Part shown: positions 9,158 through 16,435 of the stretch, one piece after another
Position numbering within the stretch: position 1 is the stretch's first letter
Layout: each line of letters opens with the position of its first letter
Assembly: GCF_017355955.1 (NCBI RefSeq)
Contig: NZ_JAFFID010000005.1
Coordinates: 404,944-468,943, forward strand
Direction: 5' to 3'
From: Sabulibacter ruber
GTDB taxonomy: Bacteria; Bacteroidota; Bacteroidia; Cytophagales; Hymenobacteraceae
Length of the DNA stretch: 64,000 nucleotides
The notes under the pieces: generated by a model
The model's input: only the letters and a program-made list of their open reading frames with translations
The model's database searches: none
Told to the model about the DNA's origin: nothing
Made by a program: the position numbers and the translations under genes

Positions 9158-10615
9158 ATGCGCCTTTCTCTTCCATTTGCGGCCTCTTTGCTCATTGGCA
9201 CTTCCATCTTCTCGGCTTGTACGAAGAAGAACTCTTCTGCCTCAAAACAGATGGGAGCAGAGATAACCGGAACCCAGCAACTGACCGAAGCTCAACTAGC
9301 CTCCGCCAGAAACAACTACGTGAATTACTGCGGCGGATGCCACGGCCGGGAACTGGAGACCTTCGTGAACCGCAAATGGCAGCACGGCGACTCCCCCGAG
9401 GCGCTGTTTAAAGGAATCAAACACGGGTACCCCGAGCAGGGCATGCCGGCGTACGCCACCACGTTCTCAGACCAAGAGATCCAGCAATTAGTAGGCTTCA
9501 TCAGGGAAGGGATTGTGCGGCAAAAAGGAAAACCAGCCCAGAAACAGAATGCCGCCGTGCACCAGTCAGAGAAAGTCAGCTTTCAGCTGGATACCGTAAT
9601 CACAGGCTTGGACGTGCCCTGGGGCATGGCGTTTCTGCCCAACGGCGACATGCTGGTAACCGAGCGCTCTGGCACTTTGTACCGCCTCACCAAAGATAGA
9701 CAGCTACAGAAAGTGGAGGGAGCCCCAGAGGTACTGGCCCAAGGGCAGGGCGGATTACTGGATGTAGAACTCCACCCAGATTTCAAGAAGAACAATGTTG
9801 TTTTCCTGTCTTACTCGGCGGTGAAGAAGGAGGGAGGGCAGACGCTTTCCACCACGGCCATTATGCGCGCCAAACTGGACGGCAACAATTTAACAGACCA
9901 GAACGTGATCTTTGAAGCCCAGCCTTACGCCCGTACCCGCCACCACTACGGCAGCCGGATGGAGTTTGGCCGCGATGGCTATCTCTATTTCACCATGGGC
10001 GACCGGGGCGGCACCAAAGTGAATCCGCAGAACCTGAGCGTGCACGCCGGCAAAACCCACCGCATCAAAGAAGATGGCTCAATTCCCGCAGATAACCCGT
10101 TTGTGAACAAAGAAGGAGCCATGGCGTCTATTTACACCTTCGGGAACCGAAATGCCCAGGGAATGGCGCTAAACCCGTCTACCGGCGAGATGTGGCTGCA
10201 CGAACACGGCCCAAAAGGCGGCGACGAGGTGAACATTGTAAAGAAAGGCGCCAATTACGGCTGGGCCGATGTCACCTATGGCATTGATTACAACGGCTCC
10301 AAGATCTCTGACCTAAAGCAGAAAGCCGGCGTCACGGATCCTATCCACTTCTGGGTGCCTTCTATCGCGCCCTCGGGCATGGCGTTCATTACGTCAGACA
10401 AATACAAAGGCTGGGAAGGAGACTTGCTGGTGGGTTCTTTGAGCTTTAAGTTCTTAAGCCGTCTGGAAGTAGACGGCAACAGAATTGTAAGAGAAGAGCG
10501 CCTGCTGAAAGACATTGGTCGGGTACGGGATGTGCGCCAGAGCCCCGATGGCTTCGTGTACATCGCCGTTGAGAACCCGGGCGTGATTTACCGGCTGGTT
10601 CCCGTACAGCAATAA
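9158..10615 (+). CDS. Cytochrome c-PQQ-dependent aldose sugar dehydrogenase fusion lipoprotein
   Basis: The 485-residue protein has a lipoprotein signal ending IFSAC (Cys21). A class I cytochrome c domain follows (CGGCH, residues 58-62; MPAY methionine ligand near 100). From about residue 145 it matches the soluble glucose/sorbosone dehydrogenase (GSDH/YliI) beta-propeller: GLDVPWGMAFLPNGDMLVTERSG, GQGGLLDVELHPDF, HHYGSRMEFGRDGYLYFTMGDRG, GNRNAQGMALNP, LWLHEHGPKGGDEVN-like sequence and NYGWADVTYG. The family oxidises aldose sugars at the periplasmic face using PQQ; the fused heme would accept the electrons and pass them to the respiratory chain. No PQQ biosynthesis genes are in the window. 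Confidence 0.9.
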   Translation: MRLSLPFAASLLIGTSIFSACTKKNSSASKQMGAEITGTQQLTEAQLASARNNYVNYCGGCHGRELETFVNRKWQHGDSPEALFKGIKHGYPEQGMPAYATTFSDQEIQQLVGFIREGIVRQKGKPAQKQNAAVHQSEKVSFQLDTVITGLDVPWGMAFLPNGDMLVTERSGTLYRLTKDRQLQKVEGAPEVLAQGQGGLLDVELHPDFKKNNVVFLSYSAVKKEGGQTLSTTAIMRAKLDGNNLTDQNVIFEAQPYARTRHHYGSRMEFGRDGYLYFTMGDRGGTKVNPQNLSVHAGKTHRIKEDGSIPADNPFVNKEGAMASIYTFGNRNAQGMALNPSTGEMWLHEHGPKGGDEVNIVKKGANYGWADVTYGIDYNGSKISDLKQKAGVTDPIHFWVPSIAPSGMAFITSDKYKGWEGDLLVGSLSFKFLSRLEVDGNRIVREERLLKDIGRVRDVRQSPDGFVYIAVENPGVIYRLVPVQQ

Positions 10616-10718
10616 ACCTGGAATTTCCATTTACCGCCTGCTTTTGCAATAAGAGCCTGAAAATAAGAGTGGTAAGCAGCAAAGGTGTGTTGCGTGCTGG
10701 CTATTGCGGAGCAGAAGC

Positions 10719-11060
10719 TTAGGTTTTCGGTTCACTTTCCGGAAACTGCACGTAAACGCCGTCTTCCCTGATCTCCAGCGGAAAGCGTTTCAAGGGACGA
10801 GTTCGGCCTTTGCATTCCTCGCCCGTGACCAGATGGAACCGGTAGCTGTGCCAGGGGCAGATGATCTCGTTGAGGTAATTGGTGGTGCCGCGGCTCAGGG
10901 CATCGCCCAAGTGAGGGCAGACGTTTTCCACGGCAAAAAGCCCCGCCGGCGTATGCGCAATACAGATTTCCTGGCCTTGAACCACATAGGCCTTCGCCTT
11001 GGTTTGCGAAATCTGGGCTTTGGCCTGGGCCTCACTCTCAAAAAGTTTTATCCATTGCAT
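10719..11060 (-). CDS. Rieske [2Fe-2S] ferredoxin-like protein (NirD/assimilatory type)
   Basis: The protein has 113 residues and no signal peptide, so it is cytoplasmic. The cluster ligands are Cys48-Pro-His50 (VENVCPHLGDALSRG) and Cys68-x-x-His71 (IICPWHSYRF). The size and the CPHLG/CPWH spacing fit small Rieske ferredoxins such as NirD or oxygenase ferredoxins. No oxygenase or nitrite reductase partner is adjacent, so its electron-transfer partner is unknown. The gene converges on the sugar dehydrogenase gene. Confidence 0.9.
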   Translation of the reverse strand: MQWIKLFESEAQAKAQISQTKAKAYVVQGQEICIAHTPAGLFAVENVCPHLGDALSRGTTNYLNEIICPWHSYRFHLVTGEECKGRTRPLKRFPLEIREDGVYVQFPESEPKT

Positions 11061-11132
11061 AGGCTTGGGGTAAGAAAGCAGCTTTGGGCCTAATTTCCAG
11101 AAAATACCTCTGAAACGGAAGCCTTGGGTTAG

Positions 11133-11197
11133 GAAAGGCCTATAAATGAAAAAGCCCGGAATAACCGGGCCCCTTACACCAAACTAACAAACAAAAC
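11133..11197 (-). repeat. 65-bp direct repeat with terminator, copy 1
   Basis: This copy matches 11806-11870 at all but two or so positions, both in the hairpin loop (TTATT versus TCTTT on the minus strand). It contains the conserved 3' tail and terminator of the putative small RNA. Confidence 0.9.
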
Positions 11198-11279
11198 TTT
11201 TAAACAAACCTAAATAACTAAACCAACCTGCTTGGGGGACAGCAATCTGAGAGGGAATCAGGTGCCGTGGTTGCGTTTA
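11147..11279 (-). ncRNA. Putative small RNA, unit 1 of a duplicated pair
   Basis: On the minus strand a promoter (GTTG at 11317-11314, 20-base spacer, CATATTTG at 11293-11286) leads into about 130 bases with no ATG. It ends in GTTTGTTAGTTTGGTGTAAG and a GCCCGG-loop-CCGGGC hairpin followed by TTTTT (11170-11149). The promoter, the 3' tail and the terminator recur in unit 2 while the middle differs. There is no match to an RNA family I recognise; the function is unknown. Confidence 0.5.
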
Positions 11280-11285
11280 GTGATA

Positions 11286-11356
11286 CAAATATGCAGCGAC
11301 TTTGCCCCGTCCACAACCCAAACAAGAAGAAGCAGGCCTTTTTCTGACTGAACCCC
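11286..11356 (-). promoter_or_regulatory. Promoter and upstream conserved block of small RNA unit 1
   Basis: The -7-like CATATTTG and -33-like GTTG are 20 bases apart. Twelve bases further upstream lies a conserved block (minus strand GGGTTCAGTCAG, A/T-rich run, GGCCTGCTTC) that is found at the same distance in unit 2. The sequence GCTGCATATTTGTATC is identical in both units. Confidence 0.55.
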
Positions 11357-11805
11357 GATAAAGGTGGAGTGAAATGGGTAAAGCGGGGATGAAACCGGAT
11401 AAACCCGCCCTGAAACGGAGAACCCAAAATCTGGAAATTCCTGAAAAAGGATGAAAAAAAGTGTCAGTTCTACCTATAAAAGCTTTGCAGGTTCTACCCA
11501 AAGAAGAAAAAAAGCCGGTTTCGCCCGAAAATTGTTAAACATAATCCCAAAGGTTGAAATTGACTTTGCCCGAAAACCAGCTACCCAAAAGTGATTTTGC
11601 CCGATGAACCGGGAACTACCTACACCCAGAATGTCTGAGTGAAAAGACTGAACACGGATAGGTTGCATGGGCAAGGGAGCAAAGGACACTTCTGTGAAAC
11701 TGAAGCAGAACCAAACCTAAAATTTGAGAGGGTTCTCCTGCTCCAAAAGGGTTTCCCGTTTATGGTTTGGTTTTGCTGAAACAGGTGAAAAGGCTTTTGC
11801 CATTA

Positions 11806-11870
11806 GAAAGGCCTATAAATGAAAAAGCCCGGAAAGACCGGGCCCCTTACACCAAACTAACAAACAAAAC
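11806..11870 (-). repeat. 65-bp direct repeat with terminator, copy 2
   Basis: Near-identical to 11133-11197; the two lie 673 bases apart in direct orientation. Confidence 0.9.
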
Positions 11871-11966
11871 CTAAATTCTTTTGAAGGGCTGAACTGAATC
11901 AGCGGTCAAACAGCGGTTGGGGAATCTTGCTCTTTCCAGGCGACTCAACCTCTTTCTGCCTGCTTG
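11820..11966 (-). ncRNA. Putative small RNA, unit 2 of a duplicated pair
   Basis: The promoter (GTTG at 12004-12001, 20-base spacer, CATATTTG at 11980-11973) precedes about 145 bases without an ATG, ending in the same 3' tail and GCCCGG/CCGGGC terminator (11843-11822) as unit 1. The internal part, which contains CCCCAACCGCTGTTTGACCG, differs from unit 1. Conserved ends with a variable middle suggest a family of related regulatory RNAs rather than a coding gene. Confidence 0.5.
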
Positions 11967-11972
11967 ACGATA

Positions 11973-12042
11973 CAAATATGCAGCGACTTCTTAGGGTTGG
12001 CAACGCAAAAGAGAGGAAGTAGGCCTTTTCCTGACTGAACCC
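11973..12042 (-). promoter_or_regulatory. Promoter and upstream conserved block of small RNA unit 2
   Basis: The element order and spacing are the same as in unit 1: the conserved block at 12016-12042, then 12 bases, GTTG, 20 bases, CATATTTG. Confidence 0.55.
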
Positions 12043-12171
12043 TGAAAAAGAGGGAGTGAACCGGAAATGAAGGGACTGAAATGGAAGCGCTTTCCCGCCG
12101 AAGAAAAGAACACTCAAAAAAATTCAATAGCCATCCCGTTTGGAATGGCTTTGCAGTTGGGGCAAAAAAAT

Positions 12172-12229
12172 TGCTTAAAAGCAGTCTATCCCAGAGCGCA
12201 AGCGGATAGCAGTAGACTACTTTTAAGCA
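12172..12229 (-). terminator. Long-stem intrinsic terminator of the cupin-like gene
   Basis: The arms TGCTTAAAAG-C-AGTCTATCC and GGATA-GCAGT-AGACT-A-CTTTTAAGCA pair over most of their length. On the minus strand they are followed by AATTTTTTT. The structure lies 43 bases past the stop codon at 12272. Confidence 0.8.
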
Positions 12230-12271
12230 GAAATAGAGTGTGAATGTATCTGATTTTACGGAGCCAAAACC

Positions 12272-12694
12272 TTAAGGTTTAAGCGAGTACAAAGAAATTT
12301 CAGATTTTTTTTCCACAACATCGGCTGGCTTCTCCAGCAACATTATTTTCATGGCTTTGGTACCGGTATTCCAGTTTTTGTAGCGGGTAAGGTCCATCCA
12401 CAACCGGTCGCCGGCTTTAACGTTTACAATTTTCTCTTGTCCGTCTGTGGTTACCATGCGCAGGGTACCAGAAGTTGCTGCATAAGCCTCCTGCTCAGGT
12501 GAAGCGTGGAAATCCAGGAATTCACCGGGAGCCAGCTCCAAAGACATGATGCGCAGGTCAGTAGTTTTCAGTACATGGTGGAACACTTTTGGAGAGCGGG
12601 TGGAAGGTCCATTGTGGTTTGTTCCGGCGAAGGCAGGAGCCAGGCTGAAAAGGAAACAAACTGAAAAGAAAGCGGAGGTTAAGCGAGTTTTCAT
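12272..12694 (-). CDS. Secreted small cupin-like protein
   Basis: I start the gene at the ATG at 12694, which gives 140 residues with a good signal peptide (KTRLTSAFFSVCFLFSLAPAFAG); the longer frame to 12778 adds residues unlike any signal. A single cupin barrel is suggested by MSLELAPGEFLDFHASPEQEAYAATSG (motif 1) and VNVKAGDRLWMDLTRYKNWNTG (motif 2). Motif 1 keeps one His and a Glu but lacks the second His of HxH, and motif 2 has no His, so metal binding may be lost. It is probably periplasmic, with unknown ligand. It stands alone and has its own long terminator. Confidence 0.7.
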   Translation of the reverse strand: MKTRLTSAFFSVCFLFSLAPAFAGTNHNGPSTRSPKVFHHVLKTTDLRIMSLELAPGEFLDFHASPEQEAYAATSGTLRMVTTDGQEKIVNVKAGDRLWMDLTRYKNWNTGTKAMKIMLLEKPADVVEKKSEISLYSLKP

Positions 12695-13174
12695 AATTTT
12701 TTTATGGTTAAGTTTTTTAAACATTCTTAGGAGCATTTGTCCGATTTTGGAGTAGCCCTTTTGATTATATAGATGCAAATTTGGGCAATACGTTGCTTAG
12801 TTGTATGTTAATGGTTTGTTAAAAGGCTTAAAACCAGTATGAAGCCGAAAAAAGCACAGCCGAGGCGGAACTTTTAAGGGATGAAGAAGACGTAAATTTT
12901 TTGTGAAATTTATCCAAATGCCTTGCGTTGGCAGTTTTGACCCTACGTTTAGAAAAAAGGCTCCAGTTTTCAGGGAAGATTGCATGCCCTAAGCAGGTGC
13001 GTACCTTAGTTCTTTAAAGCCTGAGCTACATGTTGCGCAAGCTCACAGTATCTGGTTGTCTTGGAGAAGGATAGAAAGGAAGAAGGGGCTGTTTTATGCC
13101 TGTTTTTGAGAGAACAAGCCTAAAACAGCCCCTTTTGAATTGCTAAGAGAAGCGGTGCAAAAGCAGAAGGTACC
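12695..13174. other. Intergenic region upstream of the cupin gene and downstream of priA
   Basis: About 480 bases. It holds the priA terminator (13083-13136) and should hold the cupin promoter, for which I find no clear TAnnTTTG element. The open frames here have no initiation context or family features. Confidence 0.5.
13083..13136 (-). terminator. Terminator of priA, also a CTGTTTT-family palindrome
   Basis: AAGGGGCTGTTTTATGCC pairs with GCCTAAAACAGCCCCTT around an 18-base loop, then T-rich sequence on either strand. The core CTGTTTTA...TAAAACAG belongs to the dispersed palindrome family. Confidence 0.75.
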
Positions 13175-15709
13175 TTAAGACGGATCAACGTCAATGACTA
13201 CCCGCAGATTCTTGAAGTCTTTGTTCTGGAGCAGCGCTTGGGCAGCATCGTAAATCTGAGCCTTTGAATCTCGCAGGTTCCCGCTATCCCGGTCTAATTT
13301 CACGTGAATCTCCTGTAAGTATTGGTTCCTGATTTTGAAGATATGTGGGGCTTCAGGACCCAAAACGCCACTTCTGCCTAATCTATCTACCAGGTCCCGG
13401 GCTAGGGTGATAGCTGCAGCTTCGCAGGGTTTCGCCTCGGGGTGTTTTACCGTGAGCCGGATAATACGCACAAAGGGCGGATACCGGAACTTACGGCGCT
13501 CGGCAATTTCCTGTTCGTAAAGACCCAGGTAATCGTTCTCTATCACCCGCTGGAAAATGACTTGGTTAGGATTGGCCGTCTGGATCAATACCTTCCCTTT
13601 GTTGCCTTTTCGGCCCGCTCTGCCGCTTACCTGCACAAACAACTGGTACGCCCGCTCATGCGCCCTGAAATCGGGGAAATGGATGATGCTGTCGGCGCTC
13701 AGGATGCCTACCAGACTCACGTGTTCAAAGTCCAGCCCCTTGGTCACCATTTGGGTGCCCACCAGAATGTCGGTGCGCTGCTGTTCAAAATCCTCTATGA
13801 TTTGCTGGTGGCTGTTTTTGCGTTTGGTGGTATCCAGGTCCATGCGCTGGATACGGGCATCGGGTAAGATCAGCTTCAGTTCGTCTTCAATCTTCTCAGT
13901 GCCGAAGCCTACGGTTTTCAGCATGGTAGAGCCGCAGGCCGGGCAATCATTGGGCTTCTTCTCAGTGTAACCGCAGTAGTGGCAGCGCAGCTCGTTGGAG
14001 AATTTGTGGTAAGATAAACTCACCGCGCAATGCCGGCATTTGGGAATCCAGGCGCAGTCATTACAGTCAATAAAAGGAGCGTAGCCCCTACGGTTCTGGA
14101 ACAGGATTACCTGCTCGTGGCGGTGCAGCGTGTCTTCAATGTCATGAACCAGCCGTTGGGAAAAGTGGCTGAGCATGTTCTTGCGCAGGCTTTCCTGGCG
14201 GGTATCTACCAGTTCTACCTGGGGCAGCGTAGCCTCGCCGTAGCGCACGTGCAGGTTCACCAGGCCCCAGCGGCCTTGTTGGCAATGGTAATAGGTCTCT
14301 ACCGAGGGCGTAGCCGAGCCCAGCAGGGTTCTGGCTCCGTGGAACTGCGCCATCATGAGGGCTACCTCGCGGGCGTTGTAGCGCGGGGCAGGCTCGTGCT
14401 GCTTGTAGGAAGGTTCGTGTTCTTCGTCCACGATGATCAACGACAGCGAATGAAACGGCAGGAACACCGAGGAACGCACGCCCACCACCACCTGGAACCG
14501 ACCGGAAAGGATGCCGTTCCAGACCTCTACGCGCTCATTGTCAGAGAATTTGGAATGGTACACGCCCAATCTATCGCCAAAGACCCGTTTCAGGCGGATC
14601 ACAATCTGGGCCGTCAGTGCGATTTCGGGTAGTAAATAGAGCACCTGGCCACCCGCTTCCACGGCTTTCTGGATCAGGTCAATGTAGATCTCGGTCTTGC
14701 CGCTACCAGTAATGCCGTGCAGCAAAACCGTGTTCTTCTCCCCGAACAGCTCTAACACCTGGTCCCGGGCCTGGGTTTGGGCAGCGGAAAGCTCCATGGT
14801 AAGGTAAGGGCCCCGGCCCTCGGCCTCCGGGAAACGGCTCACCACCATGTCAAACTGCTCCAGCACCCCGTTCTTCAGCAAGGTATTGATGGCCGAGAGG
14901 GAAAGATGAGGGTTGGAGGTAAGCAGATTTTTCTCTACGCCCTCCTGGTTGGTGGCCAGATTGTGCAGAATAGGGGTGATTTGCACGTACTTTAGCAACA
15001 CATCTAACTGTTTAGGCTTGGCGGCCAACTGGTTGAAAAGCTCCTCCAGGGTTTCTTCATCGGTGGTGAACTGCGGGGCCAAACGCACTTTCTTCACCAC
15101 TTTGGGCGCGTATTTCTCGGCTATTTCCTCATAAATGATGATAATCTCTTTGAGGAGCAGCGATTTGATGATCTTATGGAAACTGGTGAGTTGCAGCAGT
15201 TGGCCTACTTCTGTAAACGTGAGGTGCTGTTTCTGGCGCAGCGCGAAGATGATTTTCTCTTCATGGCTGGTGAGCGGCCATTCGTTGGTTTCCTCGTTGA
15301 ACTGCGGGTGCAGCTGGATTTTAGACTCGCTGCTAAGTTTCAGCGCCGAGGGGAGAGCCGCATTGATGACTTCTCCCAGGGTACAGAGGTAGTATTCGGC
15401 CATCCACATGAAAAGCCGGAGCTGCGGGCCAGTGACCACCGGCTTTTCATCAATTACCTCCAGAATGTACTTAGCCTGGTACTCTTTGGGCGGCTGTTCA
15501 TGCACGCGGGCCACTATGCAGCTCAGGACCCGTTTGGAGCCAAACTGCACCAGCACGCGGGCACCCACCAACACCTCATCGCTCATCTGGAAAGGAACGC
15601 GGTACGTGTAGAGTTTGGGCAGGGGTAAAGGTAAAATGACGTCTGCGAACAGGGTAACCCGTTCAGAGACGTCATCTTCAGGAATATGGAATTCTAATTC
15701 AGGAGTCAA
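13175..15709 (-). CDS. priA: Primosomal replication protein N' (3'-5' helicase PriA)
   Basis: The 844-residue protein is of typical Bacteroidota length. The N-terminal 3'-DNA-binding domain begins VTLFADVILPLPLPKLYTYRV. The helicase core has Walker A GITGSGKTEIY (about residue 335), the DEEH box VDEEHEPSYK (about 428) and the later VGTQMVTKGLDF motif. Between the helicase lobes sit eight zinc-binding cysteines (CNDCAWIPKCRHC, RCHYCGY, CPACGS; about 545-595). PriA reloads the replisome at collapsed forks. The start appears to be TTG at 15709, because no ATG lies in frame before the conserved domain. Confidence 0.96.
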   Translation of the reverse strand: MTPELEFHIPEDDVSERVTLFADVILPLPLPKLYTYRVPFQMSDEVLVGARVLVQFGSKRVLSCIVARVHEQPPKEYQAKYILEVIDEKPVVTGPQLRLFMWMAEYYLCTLGEVINAALPSALKLSSESKIQLHPQFNEETNEWPLTSHEEKIIFALRQKQHLTFTEVGQLLQLTSFHKIIKSLLLKEIIIIYEEIAEKYAPKVVKKVRLAPQFTTDEETLEELFNQLAAKPKQLDVLLKYVQITPILHNLATNQEGVEKNLLTSNPHLSLSAINTLLKNGVLEQFDMVVSRFPEAEGRGPYLTMELSAAQTQARDQVLELFGEKNTVLLHGITGSGKTEIYIDLIQKAVEAGGQVLYLLPEIALTAQIVIRLKRVFGDRLGVYHSKFSDNERVEVWNGILSGRFQVVVGVRSSVFLPFHSLSLIIVDEEHEPSYKQHEPAPRYNAREVALMMAQFHGARTLLGSATPSVETYYHCQQGRWGLVNLHVRYGEATLPQVELVDTRQESLRKNMLSHFSQRLVHDIEDTLHRHEQVILFQNRRGYAPFIDCNDCAWIPKCRHCAVSLSYHKFSNELRCHYCGYTEKKPNDCPACGSTMLKTVGFGTEKIEDELKLILPDARIQRMDLDTTKRKNSHQQIIEDFEQQRTDILVGTQMVTKGLDFEHVSLVGILSADSIIHFPDFRAHERAYQLFVQVSGRAGRKGNKGKVLIQTANPNQVIFQRVIENDYLGLYEQEIAERRKFRYPPFVRIIRLTVKHPEAKPCEAAAITLARDLVDRLGRSGVLGPEAPHIFKIRNQYLQEIHVKLDRDSGNLRDSKAQIYDAAQALLQNKDFKNLRVVIDVDPS

Positions 15710-15763
15710 AGCAGGCAGTTTACCCCAAAGTTCGGAAAAACAGCCCGGAAACGGAAGCTTTCC

Positions 15764-16249
15764 TTACTTCACCTGTTTCACTTGGTAGTCTTCTACCAAT
15801 AATGTCATTTGCTTCTCCTGCGGATCGTTGTCCTTCAGTACGGTGGTGTACAGAATCACTGGTTCTGTTTCGCGCACTTCAATCTGCAATTGGTCGGCCA
15901 ATGAAGCTTTTACCGGTAACCAAACCTCTTTGTCGGCGGCCTTGAAAAGCACTTCTTTGCGGTACTGCCGGATGTTGCCCGGTTTAAAGCCTTTCTCCTT
16001 CATCAGCTGGATGTTCTCCATGGTGATGTTGCGGGTTTTACCGGCGTAGACCAGAGACAAACGGCAGGCATTAAAATCAGTGAGGCCAGAGGGAGCCTGA
16101 GAAACCGCGGGAGAGTTTCTTTCCAGCGCCTCAAGGGTGGTTTCTGGGTGAGTTCTCTGTAATCTTTTCCAATAACCGTCTCCGTTCTGGGCGTAGGTAG
16201 ATGCTGCGCAGGCAAGCCAGAGACCGCCTAAGATGAATAACTTCTTCAC
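15764..16249 (-). CDS. Secreted protein of unknown function
   Basis: The 161-residue protein has a clear signal peptide (KKLFILGGLWLACAASTYAQ). The mature part holds no motif I recognise; KTRNITMENIQLMKEKGFKPGN is amphipathic and the C-terminus alternates beta-type segments (VWLPVKASLADQLQIEV; VILYTTVLKDN; MTLLVEDYQVKQVK). It lies 54 bases upstream of priA on the same strand and could be co-transcribed with it. Probably periplasmic. Confidence 0.7.
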   Translation of the reverse strand: MKKLFILGGLWLACAASTYAQNGDGYWKRLQRTHPETTLEALERNSPAVSQAPSGLTDFNACRLSLVYAGKTRNITMENIQLMKEKGFKPGNIRQYRKEVLFKAADKEVWLPVKASLADQLQIEVRETEPVILYTTVLKDNDPQEKQMTLLVEDYQVKQVK

Positions 16250-16435
16250 GTATGAAATAGGTTTAGTTTCTGCGTGTGCAACAGTAAATTACCTAACCCA
16301 GTTCTGTCCTGAAACCAAAAGTTACAAGTTCATTCCTAAACCCAAGCAAGTTCTTTTTATTGTACTAAACTTTTTGAAAAAGTAAACTAAAAAGAGATGT
16401 AGGAGCTATATTTTGGATTTTTTACATAGATCCAT

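Noticed and set aside
11218..12127. Several minus-strand open frames across the RNA pair
   Set aside because: They are not conserved between the two copies, run across the conserved promoter blocks and have no protein family features.
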